Origin: Streptomyces kanamyceticus
GTDB lineage: Bacteria; Actinomycetota; Actinomycetes; Streptomycetales; Streptomycetaceae
Assembly: GCF_008704495.1 (NCBI RefSeq)
Contig: NZ_CP023699.1
Span: forward strand, 6,758,001 to 6,822,000
Length of the DNA stretch: 64,000 bases
Direction of reading: 5' to 3'
The notes under the pieces were generated by a model. That model was not told the DNA's origin. It was given only the letters and a program-made list of their open reading frames with translations, and made no database searches. A program made the position numbers and the translations under genes. This document shows, piece after piece, positions 9,649 through 18,825 of this stretch. Numbering within the stretch: position 1 is the stretch's first letter; each line of letters opens with the position of its first letter.

Positions 9649-9669
9649 TCGCGGGCGGTGGGCTACGGT
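9641..9669 (+). promoter_or_regulatory. Candidate promoter for a leaderless 9-codon leader ORF
   Basis: TCGACT (9641-9646) and TACGGT (9664-9669) are separated by 17 nt, a sigma70/HrdB-like arrangement. The next ATG starts 7 nt after the -10 hexamer, at 9677, so the transcript would begin at or next to the leader start codon. The -35 element overlaps the stop of the deaminase gene. Confidence 0.5.
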
Positions 9670-9676
9670 CCCACTC

Positions 9677-9706
9677 ATGGACACCATCGCGCAGATCTAC
9701 GGCTGA
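9677..9706 (+). CDS. Putative leader peptide MDTIAQIYG upstream of the glycosyltransferase
   Basis: A nine-codon ORF (MDTIAQIYG, TGA at 9704-9706) begins 7 nt after a -10-like hexamer and lacks a ribosome site, which fits leaderless translation. It is followed directly by a perfect 10-bp inverted repeat and, 93 nt later, by a glycosyltransferase of the macrolide-inactivating family. The layout resembles translational attenuators of antibiotic-resistance genes. The peptide does not match a stalling motif I know, so its role is inference. Confidence 0.4.
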   Translation: MDTIAQIYG

Positions 9707-9792
9707 CACGGCCCTCCTGGCCCCCGCCCGCCCTTCGAGGGCCGTGGCGGCGGGCCGCCGTGTCGTCATCCGTAGCTTTCTGTACGCGAAGG
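9707..9792 (+). promoter_or_regulatory. Candidate attenuator with alternative hairpins and an anti-Shine-Dalgarno segment
   Basis: CACGGCCCTC (9707-9716) pairs perfectly with GAGGGCCGTG (9737-9746) around a 20-nt loop, and a second GC hairpin follows (9746-9750 with 9755-9759). Bases 9732-9737 (CCTTCG), mostly in the first loop, are complementary to CGAAGG at 9787-9792, the ribosome site of the glycosyltransferase gene at 9800. Exposing or hiding this segment could switch translation. The pairing was read by eye; no energy was calculated. Confidence 0.4.
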
Positions 9793-9799
9793 AACTCTC

Positions 9800-10990
9800 A
9801 TGTCATCCAGCCGACTTCCCCGTCGCCCTGCCCATATCGCCATGATCGGCGTGCCGATGGTCAGCCATGTGCTGCCCGGCCTCGAGGTCATCCGCGAGCT
9901 GGCGGCGCGCGGCCACCGCGTGACGTACGCCAATGACCCGGCCACCGCCGCTCTCATCGAGCCGACGGGCGCCGAACTCGTCCCGTACGACTCCACGCTC
10001 CCCTTCCGCGACAACATCTGGCCCGACGACCCGATCGAGGCCAGCTCGCTCTTCCTGGACGACGCGATGGCGGTGCTCCCACAGCTCCACGCGGCGTACG
10101 ACGAGGACCCCGCCGACCTCTATCTCTACGACATCGGTGCCTACGTGGCCCGGGCGCTCGCCGAGGCGCAGGGGCGGCCGCTGGTGCAGCTGTCACCGAC
10201 CTTCGTGGCCTGGGGCGGCTACCAGGAGGACGTCGCCGCGCACATCGCGCGGCTGCCCGGCGCGGACGTCCTGGAGCGGCGTTTCAAGGAGTGGCTCGCC
10301 GGGTGCGGGGCCACCACGCTGGACGTCGCGGAGTTCTCCGGACGCCCGCCGCGGGCGATCGCGACCATCGCACGGGCCATGCAGCCGCACGCCGACACCG
10401 TCGACGCCGAACGGATCGACTTCGTGGGGCCGTGCGTCGGCGAGCGCGCCCGGCGGGAGAGCTGGACGCGGCCCGAGGGGGCGGAGAAGGTGCTCCTGGT
10501 CTCCCTCGGCTCCTCGTACACCCTGCGGCCGGAGTTCTACCGGGAGTGCGTGGCCGCCTTCGGGGACCTGCCCGGGTGGCACGTGGTGCTGCAGATCGGC
10601 AAGCACGTGGATCCTGCGGAGCTTGGCGGTGATCTTCCGGGCAATGTCGAAGTGCGGTCCTGGGTACCGCAGTTGGCGATCCTGGAGCAGGCTGACGCGT
10701 TCGTCACCCATGCGGGGATGGGGAGCAGTGGCGAAGGGCTGTTCGCCGGGGTGCCGATGATCGCCGTGCCGCAAGGGGCGGAGCAGCCGATGAACGCGGA
10801 TCGGCTGGTGGAGCTGGGGGTTGCCCGGCGCGTCGACAACGCCGATGTCACGGGGGAGGTGCTGCGGGCGGCCCTGCTTGAGCTGACGTCGGATCCTGAC
10901 GTCGCGGTGCGCTGTGCGCGGTTGAAGGCGGAAGCCCGGGGCGAGGGGGGTGCGTCGCGGGCGGCGGACCTGATCGAGGCGGAGCTTTAG
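9800..10990 (+). CDS. Macrolide-type (MGT/YjiC) glycosyltransferase
   Basis: 396-aa GT1-family UDP-sugar glycosyltransferase like OleD and Mgt, which inactivate macrolides by glucosylating a sugar hydroxyl. The N-terminal acceptor domain begins AMIGVPMVSHVLPGLEVIREL. The donor signature THAGMGSSGEGLFAGVPMIAVP, followed by AEQPMNADRL, lies near 295-335. The ATG has the ribosome site GAAGGA 7 nt upstream. A leader ORF and hairpins precede it (9677-9792), suggesting inducible control. The acceptor cannot be deduced; macrolides are suggested only by the subfamily and the leader-like upstream region. Alternative roles include xenobiotic or natural-product glucosylation. Confidence 0.87.
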   Translation: MSSSRLPRRPAHIAMIGVPMVSHVLPGLEVIRELAARGHRVTYANDPATAALIEPTGAELVPYDSTLPFRDNIWPDDPIEASSLFLDDAMAVLPQLHAAYDEDPADLYLYDIGAYVARALAEAQGRPLVQLSPTFVAWGGYQEDVAAHIARLPGADVLERRFKEWLAGCGATTLDVAEFSGRPPRAIATIARAMQPHADTVDAERIDFVGPCVGERARRESWTRPEGAEKVLLVSLGSSYTLRPEFYRECVAAFGDLPGWHVVLQIGKHVDPAELGGDLPGNVEVRSWVPQLAILEQADAFVTHAGMGSSGEGLFAGVPMIAVPQGAEQPMNADRLVELGVARRVDNADVTGEVLRAALLELTSDPDVAVRCARLKAEARGEGGASRAADLIEAEL

Positions 10991-11012
10991 CGCTCCGCTG
11001 GTAGGCCCGTCT

Positions 11013-11118
11013 GATCTGCGGGTCCGCTGTGGCTGGGCGCGCAGTTCCCCGCGCCCCTTGCGGAGTTCCCCGCGCCCCTTTGCGCAGTTCCCCGCGCCCC
11101 TTACGGGGCGTGGGGAAC
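11013..11118 (+). repeat. Dispersed GC-rich repeat with three core units ending in a hairpin
   Basis: Bases 11013-11036 are identical over 24 nt to 25789-25812. Three copies of a GTTCCCCGCGCCCCTT-like core follow. The last copy folds into a 14-bp stem with one G-T pair: 11087-11100 with 11105-11118 around TTAC. The same 23-bp core occurs at 1313 and 36531. It lies between two genes on the same strand and may work as a transcription terminator or a REP-type element. Confidence 0.75.
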
Positions 11119-11163
11119 TGTCCCATTGACGCTGGGGCGTTCTCATACCTAGTCTCCGTTCTC

Positions 11164-12468
11164 ATGTATGGACAGAGTTCCGGCAGTCTCGTCATCGAAG
11201 ATGTCCGTCTCACGCCCGTCCTCGTCGCCGATCCGCCGCTCCTCAACACCCAGGGCGTTCACCAGCCCTACACCCCGCGCCTGATCATCGAGGTGGTCAC
11301 GGCCGGTGGCGTGGTGGGGATCGGGGAGACGTACGGCGACGGCAAGTACCTGGAGCTGGCGCGGCCTTTCGCCGAGCGGCTCGTCGGGCGCGAAGTCGCC
11401 GATCTGAACGGGCTGTTCACACTCGCGGACGAGGTGGCCGTGGACGGCGCGCGGGTCGACGACTCCGTGGACGTCGGCGGTCTGCGCGGTGTGCAGACCG
11501 CCGACAAGCTGCGCCTCTCCGTCGTCTCCGGGTTCGAGGTGGCGTGCCTGGACGCGCTCGGCAAGGCGCTCGGTCTGCCCGTGCACGCGCTGCTCGGCGG
11601 CAAGGTGCGGGACGCCGTGGAGTACAGCGCCTACCTCTTCTACAAGTGGGCCGCGCACCCCGGCGCCGAGGACGGCGACTCCTGGGGCGCGGCCGTGGAC
11701 CCCGCGGGGATCGTCGCGCAGGCACGGCTCTTCGCCGAGCGGTACGGGTTCTCCTCCTTCAAGCTCAAGGGCGGTGTCTTCCCGCCGGACGAGGAGATCG
11801 CCGCGATCCGCGCGCTGGCCGACGCGTTCCCCGGGCAGCCGCTGCGGCTCGACCCGAACGGGGCGTGGTCGGTGGAGACTTCGCTGAAGGTCGCCGCCGA
11901 GCTCGCGGACGTACTGGAGTACCTGGAGGACCCGGCGCTCGGCACGCCCGCGATGGCCCGGGTCGCGGCGGGCACCTCGGTGCCGCTGGCCACGAACATG
12001 TGCGTGACCACCTTCGAGGAGATACCGGAGGCGTTCGCCGCCGGGGCCGTGCAGGTGGTGCTCTCCGACCACCACTACTGGGGCGGTCTTCGGCGCACCC
12101 GCGAACTGGCCGCGCTCTGCCGGACCTTCGGGGTCGGCATCTCGATGCACTCCAACACGCACCTGGGCATCAGCCTGGCCGCGATGACGCAGGTGGCGGC
12201 GACCGTGCCCGCGCTCGACTTCGCCTGCGACTCGCACTACCCGTGGCAGTCGGAGGACGTGCTGACCACGCGGACGCGGTTCGTGGACGGGCGGGTCGCG
12301 GTCACCGACACCCCCGGGCTCGGCGTCGAGCTCGACCGGGACGGGCTCGCCGTCCTGCACGCCCGCTGGCTGGCCGACGAGCACCGCGCGATGCGGGAGC
12401 GGGACGACGCCGCGGCGATGCGCGTGGTGGATCCGGAGTGGGTGACTCCGGCGGTGCCGCGCTGGTAA
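11164..12468 (+). CDS. Glucarate dehydratase-like enolase superfamily enzyme
   Basis: 434-aa member of the mandelate racemase/enolase superfamily, nearest to glucarate dehydratase, which converts D-glucarate to 5-keto-4-deoxyglucarate. The KLK catalytic pair is at 200-202, the first metal ligand region LDPNG at 229-233, and the general base in SMHSNTHLGIS has His329 and His333. ATG 11164 is chosen because the preceding frame only reads through the dispersed repeat. A PfkB sugar kinase follows 39 nt downstream, consistent with sugar-acid catabolism, but no aldolase is adjacent. The substrate assignment is by family and moderately sure. Confidence 0.85.
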   Translation: MYGQSSGSLVIEDVRLTPVLVADPPLLNTQGVHQPYTPRLIIEVVTAGGVVGIGETYGDGKYLELARPFAERLVGREVADLNGLFTLADEVAVDGARVDDSVDVGGLRGVQTADKLRLSVVSGFEVACLDALGKALGLPVHALLGGKVRDAVEYSAYLFYKWAAHPGAEDGDSWGAAVDPAGIVAQARLFAERYGFSSFKLKGGVFPPDEEIAAIRALADAFPGQPLRLDPNGAWSVETSLKVAAELADVLEYLEDPALGTPAMARVAAGTSVPLATNMCVTTFEEIPEAFAAGAVQVVLSDHHYWGGLRRTRELAALCRTFGVGISMHSNTHLGISLAAMTQVAATVPALDFACDSHYPWQSEDVLTTRTRFVDGRVAVTDTPGLGVELDRDGLAVLHARWLADEHRAMRERDDAAAMRVVDPEWVTPAVPRW

Positions 12469-12507
12469 CCCCGGGCTCCCCGGAGGATCGTCCGTTACGT
12501 TGCCTCC

Positions 12508-13614
12508 ATGGTCGTACCAGCCCAGCCCACCGTCGACCCGCTGAAGGCTGCCCGCAGAGCCGGTGATCCGGACTGCGATGTCTACCTCACCGGCACGGTC
12601 TTCCTCGACATCATCTTCACCGGGCTCGATTCCGCGCCGGTGCGCGGGACCGAGTCCTGGGCGCGCGGCATGGGGTCGAGCCCCGGCGGCGTCGCCAACA
12701 TGGCGACCGCGCTGTCCAGGCTCGGCCTGCACACCTCACTGGCCGCCGCCTTCGGGGACGACCACTACGGGGAGTACTGCTGGGACGCCCTGGAGCAGGG
12801 CGAGGGCATCGACCTCGCGACGTCGCGGACCGTGCCGGGCTGGCACTCCCCGGTGACCGTCTCCATGGCGTACGAGGGCGAACGCACCATGGTCAGCCAC
12901 GGCCACGAGCCGCCGCCGGACGCCGACGCGCCCGACGGCGGGGTCCCGCACCGCCCGCCACGCGCGCGTGCCGCCGTCGCCGCGCTGACGCCGGGCACGC
13001 GCGCGCCGTGGATCGCCGAGGCGGCCCGCGGCGGCACGCGGATCTTCGCCGACGTGGGCTGGGACGACACCGGACGGTGGGATCTGGCCGGACTCGCGGA
13101 CCTGGAGCACTGCGAGGCGTTCCTGCCGAACGCGGCGGAGGCCATGCGCTACACCGGCACCTCCTGCCCCAGGGCGGCCGCGCGGGCGCTGACCGAGCAC
13201 GTGCCGCTGGCCGTGGTGACCCTCGGTGCGGAGGGCGCGTACGCGGTGGACGGGCGGACCGGCGAGACCGCGGAGGTGCCCGCGATCGAGGTCGAGGCAC
13301 TCGACCCCACCGGGGCGGGCGACGTCTTCGTCGCGGGCTTCGTCACCGGGACGCTGGCGGGCTGGCCGCTCGCCGACCGCCTCGCCTTCGCCGGGCTCAC
13401 CGCGGCGCTCTCCGTGCAGGAGTTCGGCGGCTCCCTGTCGGCGCCGGGCTGGGCCGAGGTGGGGGCCTGGTGGCGCACGGTGCGCGAGGTCGACGACCAG
13501 GACCCGGTGGCGCTGCGCCGCTACCGCTTCCTGGAGGATCTCCTTCCGGCCGCTGCCCGGCCGTGGCCGCTGCGCCGGGCGGTGCCGACGATCGGTTTCG
13601 GCCGCTCGGCCTGA
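12508..13614 (+). CDS. PfkB family carbohydrate kinase
   Basis: 368-aa ribokinase-family sugar kinase. The N-terminal PfkB signature GSSPGGVANMATALSRLG (about 58-75) and the C-terminal DPTGAGDVFVAGF with catalytic Asp272 are intact. A roughly 50-residue C-terminal extension beyond the fold is unusual. TACGTT at 12496-12501 lies 6 nt before the ATG, so it probably has its own leaderless promoter despite following the dehydratase gene. The phosphorylated sugar is unknown; with the neighbouring dehydratase a keto-deoxy sugar acid is possible but unproven. Confidence 0.88.
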   Translation: MVVPAQPTVDPLKAARRAGDPDCDVYLTGTVFLDIIFTGLDSAPVRGTESWARGMGSSPGGVANMATALSRLGLHTSLAAAFGDDHYGEYCWDALEQGEGIDLATSRTVPGWHSPVTVSMAYEGERTMVSHGHEPPPDADAPDGGVPHRPPRARAAVAALTPGTRAPWIAEAARGGTRIFADVGWDDTGRWDLAGLADLEHCEAFLPNAAEAMRYTGTSCPRAAARALTEHVPLAVVTLGAEGAYAVDGRTGETAEVPAIEVEALDPTGAGDVFVAGFVTGTLAGWPLADRLAFAGLTAALSVQEFGGSLSAPGWAEVGAWWRTVREVDDQDPVALRRYRFLEDLLPAAARPWPLRRAVPTIGFGRSA

Positions 13615-13773
13615 GGCGCGGGCCGCCGGGCCAGGGGGCGAAGGGCCCGGGGAAGGCAAGGTCCGAAAACCTCTCGGTCTTGTCGGTGCCCCGACGTACT
13701 CTTGGCACTGCAAGGCTGAGACGCGGCCCCAAGCCCCGCACGAGGAGGATCGAGCGGCCTTCAGAGCCGGCCC

Positions 13774-14790
<1,017 letters not shown>

Positions 14791-14802
14791 ACCAGCACCA
14801 CC

Positions 14803-15300
14803 ATGTCGATCGACGTCAACAACGAATCCGGAACCGAGGTCGACGAGCAGGCGATCCTCGACATCGCCCGCTACGCCCTCGCGCGGATGCGCATCCACCC
14901 GCTCTCCGAGCTCTCGGTGATCGTCGTGGACGCCGACGCCATGGAGCAGCTGCACATCCAGTGGATGGACCTGCCGGGGCCCACGGACGTCATGTCCTTC
15001 CCCATGGACGAGCTGCGGCCGCCCCTGAAGGACGACGACGAGCCCCCGCAGGGCCTCCTCGGCGACATCGTGCTCTGCCCCGAGGTCGCCACCCAGCAGG
15101 GCAAGGACGCCCCGACGCAGCACTCCATGGACGAGGAGCTCCAGCTCCTGACCGTCCACGGAGTGCTGCACCTGCTCGGGTACGACCACGAGGAGCCCGA
15201 CGAGAAGGCCGAGATGTTCGGTCTCCAGGCGGCCATCGTCGACGGCTGGCGCGCCGAGAAGGGCCTGACCGGCCCGTCCCCGGCGCCCACCGTCTCGTAG
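14803..15300 (+). CDS. ybeY: Endoribonuclease YbeY (rRNA maturation factor)
   Basis: 165-aa single-strand endoribonuclease acting in 16S rRNA 3'-end maturation and ribosome quality control. The zinc site [11 protein letters not shown] is complete (His119, His123, His129). The conserved core DVMSFPMDE and LLGDIVLC precedes it. It lies 12 nt after phoH and 4 nt before the CNNM gene, so the three are cotranscribed and probably coupled. Confidence 0.97.
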   Translation: MSIDVNNESGTEVDEQAILDIARYALARMRIHPLSELSVIVVDADAMEQLHIQWMDLPGPTDVMSFPMDELRPPLKDDDEPPQGLLGDIVLCPEVATQQGKDAPTQHSMDEELQLLTVHGVLHLLGYDHEEPDEKAEMFGLQAAIVDGWRAEKGLTGPSPAPTVS

Positions 15301-15304
15301 CGCC

Positions 15305-16612
15305 ATGAGTTTGTCGCTGATCGCCGGGGCCGTCGCGCTTGTCGTCGTCGCCTGGCTCGCGGCCTGCGCGGAGGCGGGCATCGCGCGCGTCTCCAGCTTC
15401 CGCGCCGACGGCGCGGTCCGCTCCGGGCGGCGCGGCAGCGCGAAGCTCGCGCAGGTCGCCGCCGACCCGACCCGCTATCTCAACGTGGCCCTCCTCGTGC
15501 GGGTCGCCTGCGAGATGGCGGCGGCCGCCCTGGTGACGTACGCCTGTCTGCAGGAGTTCGACGAGACCTGGCAGGCCCTCGCGGTCGCCATCGGCGTGAT
15601 GGTCCTCGTCAGCTACGTCGCCGTGGGCGTGTCACCGCGCACGATCGGCCGCCAGCACCCGCTGAACACGGCGACCGCCGCGGCGTACGTCCTGCTCCCG
15701 CTGGCCCGCGTGATGGGCCCGATCCCGCCGCTCCTGATCCTCATCGGCAACGCGCTCACGCCCGGAAAGGGCTTCCGGCGCGGCCCGTTCGCCTCCGAGG
15801 CGGAGCTGCGCGCGATGGTCGACCTCGCCGAGAAGGAGTCCCTGATCGAGGACGAGGAGCGGCGCATGGTCCACTCCGTCTTCGAGCTCGGCGACACCCT
15901 CGTACGCGAAGTCATGGTGCCGCGCACGGACTTGGTCGCCATCGAGCGTTTCAAGACGATCCGCCAGGCGCTCACCCTCGCCCTGCGCTCCGGCTTCTCG
16001 CGCATCCCCGTGACGGGGGAGAGCGAGGACGACGTCGTCGGCATGGTGTACCTGAAGGACCTGGCCCGCAAGACGCACATCAACCGCGACAGCGAGTCGG
16101 AGCTGGTGTCGACGGCGATGCGCCCCGCGACCTTCGTGCCCGACACGAAGAACGCGGGCGACCTGCTGCGCGAGATGCAGCAGGAGCGCAACCACGTGGC
16201 CGTGGTGATCGACGAGTACGGCGGCACGGCGGGCATCGTGACCATCGAGGACATCCTCGAGGAGATCGTCGGCGAGATCACCGACGAGTACGACCGCGAG
16301 CTGCCCCCGGTGGAGGCGCTCGCCGACGGGTGCTACCGCGTCACCGCGCGGCTCGACATCGGCGACCTCGGCGAGCTGTTCGGCCTCGACGAGTTCGACG
16401 ACGAGGACGTGGAGACGGTCGGCGGACTGCTCGCCAAGGCCCTTGGCCGCGTCCCGATCGCGGACGCGTCGGCGGTCGTGCCGCTGCCCGACGGACGGGC
16501 GCTGCGGCTCACCGCGGAGTCCGCGGGGGGCCGCAGGAACAAGATCGTCACTGTGCTCGTGGAGCCCGTGACGTCCGGTGCGGACGAGCACAAGGAGGGG
16601 GAGTCCGGGTGA
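15305..16612 (+). CDS. CNNM/CorC-type hemolysin-family membrane protein with CBS pair
   Basis: 435-aa protein with an N-terminal CNNM membrane domain (about four hydrophobic segments, residues 1-145), two CBS domains (about 195-330, around VMVPRTDLVAIE and VVIDEYGGTAGIVTIEDILEEIVGEITDEYD) and a C-terminal CorC/HlyC FAD-like domain. Related proteins are linked to Mg2+ or divalent-cation efflux. It is the third gene of the phoH-ybeY operon and overlaps the next gene by 4 nt (GTGA). The transported ion is not evident from the sequence. Confidence 0.93.
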   Translation: MSLSLIAGAVALVVVAWLAACAEAGIARVSSFRADGAVRSGRRGSAKLAQVAADPTRYLNVALLVRVACEMAAAALVTYACLQEFDETWQALAVAIGVMVLVSYVAVGVSPRTIGRQHPLNTATAAAYVLLPLARVMGPIPPLLILIGNALTPGKGFRRGPFASEAELRAMVDLAEKESLIEDEERRMVHSVFELGDTLVREVMVPRTDLVAIERFKTIRQALTLALRSGFSRIPVTGESEDDVVGMVYLKDLARKTHINRDSESELVSTAMRPATFVPDTKNAGDLLREMQQERNHVAVVIDEYGGTAGIVTIEDILEEIVGEITDEYDRELPPVEALADGCYRVTARLDIGDLGELFGLDEFDDEDVETVGGLLAKALGRVPIADASAVVPLPDGRALRLTAESAGGRRNKIVTVLVEPVTSGADEHKEGESG

Positions 16613-16965
16613 CGCCCGACGAGCTGCGGACGTTCTGCCTGTCGTTCAACGACGCGGTGGAGGAGTTCCCCTTCACCCCGGAGACCTCGGTCTTCAAGGT
16701 CGCGGGAAAGCTGTTCGCGCTCACCGCGCTGGACCGGCGCCCGCTCACCGTCAACCTCAAGTGCGATCCGGAGATGGCGGTCCAGCTGCGGGCGGCCCAT
16801 CCGGAGATCGTGCCGGGGTGGCACATGAACAAGCGGCACTGGAACACGGTGACGGTCGACGCGGGGCTGCCGGACCGACACGTGCGCGAACTCATCGAAG
16901 ATTCGTACGACTTGGTGGTGGCAGGACTGCCACGGGCGGAGCGGTTGCGGCTCGACCGGCCCTGA
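16609..16965 (+). CDS. MmcQ/YjbR family protein
   Basis: 118-aa MmcQ/YjbR-fold protein, a small cytoplasmic DNA-binding-like fold of uncertain function. Recognisable are the start TPDELRTFCLSFNDAVEEFPF, the core VNLKCDPEMAVQLRAAHPEIVPGWHMNKRHWNTV and the end LIEDSYDLVVAGL. The GTG start overlaps the preceding stop, so it closes the phoH operon by translational coupling. A U-tailed terminator lies 176 nt downstream. Confidence 0.9.
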   Translation: MTPDELRTFCLSFNDAVEEFPFTPETSVFKVAGKLFALTALDRRPLTVNLKCDPEMAVQLRAAHPEIVPGWHMNKRHWNTVTVDAGLPDRHVRELIEDSYDLVVAGLPRAERLRLDRP

Positions 16966-17140
16966 GGGGCGCGCGGTACGGAGCACGCGCTTGGCAGAGT
17001 GTCCCAACAGCCCCTCGCCATCGGGGTGGCGGGGCGGCAGAATGGAAGCACCGGCGGATCCCGAACGATCCCACTCCGGGCTGCCGGGCAAGGGAACTCG
17101 GAGTGGAAACGTCTGTGCGAAGGCGTCCGCCGCATCCTGG

Positions 17141-17172
17141 CCCCGACCCTCAGGTCGGGGTCAGTCCTTTTT
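17141..17172 (+). terminator. Intrinsic terminator with T-tract between convergent genes
   Basis: CCCCGACC (17141-17148) pairs with GGTCGGGG (17153-17160) around CTCA, and five T residues follow at 17168-17172. A true T-tract is uncommon in this GC-rich sequence. It closes the phoH operon transcript on + and could also stop the small gene arriving from the - strand. Confidence 0.7.
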
Positions 17173-17189
17173 CACACGTGGGTCCCGGT

Positions 17190-17321
17190 TCATATGTGGG
17201 GGAGCACCCATCGGTCGACGATCTCCTGGATCGCGACGAGGACACTGGCCCACTGGGCTGCTACAGCGGCCCATTCGGTCCACATGCGGCTGGTGCGGCG
17301 CCCGTCCGGCTTCTCCGCCAT
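17190..17321 (-). CDS. Small hypothetical protein with an amphipathic/membrane-like helix
   Basis: 43-aa protein (begins MAEKPDGRRTSRMW) whose second half, EWAAVAAQWASVLVAIQEIV, is strongly helical and hydrophobic, ending in DRWVLPHI. The ATG at 17321 is chosen over longer in-frame starts because it has an excellent ribosome site (AAGGAG, 9 nt spacing). I do not recognise the family. It sits alone between the phoH operon terminator and the HTH/DUF397 locus. Confidence 0.55.
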   Translation of the reverse strand: MAEKPDGRRTSRMWTEWAAVAAQWASVLVAIQEIVDRWVLPHI

Positions 17322-17479
17322 CGGGCTGATCTCCTTCCTGGTCCACGCTGTCGTGGATACCGCGGCGATCCACGAACGGGTGGCGCCAGGAAGGGGGAAT
17401 CCGGTGGCTCGTGAGCACTCGTTGGAGTGAGTCCGCGCCGCGTCGGTTCTCTTCTCAACCCCCTTGCGTCGATGGTCAG

Positions 17480-17507
17480 TTGAGCAGGCTACCCTCTGCC
17501 ATAGAGT
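17480..17507 (+). promoter_or_regulatory. Candidate promoter for the 17.5-19 kb regulator operon
   Basis: TTGAGC (17480-17485) and TAGAGT (17502-17507) are 16 nt apart, close to the HrdB consensus. It lies 60 nt upstream of the small ORF at 17568, which leads into the HTH regulator. The 17322-17567 interval otherwise holds nothing I can identify. Confidence 0.5.
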
Positions 17508-17567
17508 AACCTGCACATCGCCACGTGGGTAGTGCCCGTCGGATAGCTCGCTGAAGGAAGTCTCGCC

Positions 17568-17759
17568 ATGTGCGATATAGCTTTCCGGGAACTGTCGGCC
17601 CGGCTGGTGCCCCGTTCGGCCTTCTGCGGTTGCCGCCGGGCCGAGACCGGGGTCTGGTGGCCGTGGCGTGAACTCTCTTCCCGGAAGGTCTCGATGGGTA
17701 AGGTACTGGTCTGCTATGTTGCATCTCGCACGGTCCGCTTGGGGGTGGAGCCATCATGA
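17568..17759 (+). CDS. Small hypothetical ORF translationally coupled to the HTH regulator
   Basis: 63-codon ORF (begins MCDIAFRELSARLVPR) with a good ribosome site (GAAGGAAG, 7 nt spacing) and a promoter-like sequence upstream. Its TGA overlaps the ATG of the next gene (ATGA at 17756-17759), the usual sign of coupling. Against it: an ATA codon, no recognisable domain and only moderate codon bias. It may be a short coupling ORF rather than a functional protein. Confidence 0.4.
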   Translation: MCDIAFRELSARLVPRSAFCGCRRAETGVWWPWRELSSRKVSMGKVLVCYVASRTVRLGVEPS

Positions 17760-18670
17760 ACGTGCCGAGTGCAGCACTTCAGCGGCTGCGACTGCGCACC
17801 GAGCTCCGTAAGGCGCGGACCGCTGCGCGTCTCACACAGCGCCAAGTCGCCCTGAAAATGGAGTGGAGCCCCTCCAAGCTGATCCGGATCGAGTCCGGCG
17901 AGGTGGGGATCTCCGTCAATGACCTGAGGCCCCTGCTCGACGCCTACGGCATCCGGGACCGGCGCAAGATCGAGGAGCTGCTCGATCTCGCCCGAGGCAG
18001 TCGGCGCATGCCCTTCAGCGAGTACCGCGACCTCTACACCAAAGAGTTCCTGCAGTTCCTCGCCCTGGAGTCCTCGGCATCGATCGTCCGGCACTACGGC
18101 GCCCTGCTGATGCCTGGCTCGCTGCAGACCGAGGAGTACGCGCGCGCGATCATGCTCTCGTACGAGAAGGACATCACCGAGGACCGCCTGGAACGCAGCG
18201 TGGAAGTCCGCCTCACCCGCCAGGAGTTGCTGACCTCGGGCGGCCGGGAGCTCTTCTACGTACTCGACGAAGCGGTGCTGCGCCGCCACGTAGGCGGGCG
18301 CGGGGTGATGCGTGCCCAGCTGGAGCGGCTGGCCGAGCTGGCGGAGCGGCCGGGCGTCACCATCCAGATCCTGCCGTTCAGCGTCGGCGCCCATGCGGGC
18401 ATTCAAGGGCCCTTCAGCCACTTCGAGTTCCAGGCCGACGAGATGCCGGACTCGCTCTATCTGGAGAACCCGCGCGGCGACTCGTACGTCACCGACGCCC
18501 CGGAGGAGACCGGCCGTTACCTGGAGCGGTTCTGGGAGCTCGAGGACCTCGCCATCAAGGACGACATGCCCGCTCTGCTGCGCGCCCTGGCCGTCCGGAT
18601 GGAAGAGGGCAGCGACGACCTGGAGTCGCTGGTCCGGGATGCCACGCCACAGGAGGTGCCACAGAGCTGA
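17756..18670 (+). CDS. Helix-turn-helix regulator with DUF5753 domain
   Basis: 304-aa XRE-type regulator. The HTH is at about 15-70 (LRKARTAARLTQRQVALKMEWSPSKLIRIE) and the DUF5753 domain follows (about 100-280; LLMPGSLQTEEYARAIM, VTIQILPFSVGAHAG). This is the large Streptomyces family paired with DUF397 proteins, some of which act in development and antibiotic control; the ligand is unknown. The gene starts in an ATGA overlap with a small ORF and is followed by a DUF397 gene, as expected. Confidence 0.92.
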   Translation: MNVPSAALQRLRLRTELRKARTAARLTQRQVALKMEWSPSKLIRIESGEVGISVNDLRPLLDAYGIRDRRKIEELLDLARGSRRMPFSEYRDLYTKEFLQFLALESSASIVRHYGALLMPGSLQTEEYARAIMLSYEKDITEDRLERSVEVRLTRQELLTSGGRELFYVLDEAVLRRHVGGRGVMRAQLERLAELAERPGVTIQILPFSVGAHAGIQGPFSHFEFQADEMPDSLYLENPRGDSYVTDAPEETGRYLERFWELEDLAIKDDMPALLRALAVRMEEGSDDLESLVRDATPQEVPQS

Positions 18671-18825
18671 CTTCCCCCGGCGCGGGGCGCGCGACCTTGG
18701 CGAGAAACGAGTCGTTCATATTCGTATGACGTCCCGTTACTCTGGAAGAGGTGCTGCGTGTCCCTGCACCAGCCGCGCGGGGGAAGCGACGGCTGGCCGC
18801 TTCTGCACCCGGGGTGGAGGAGAGC

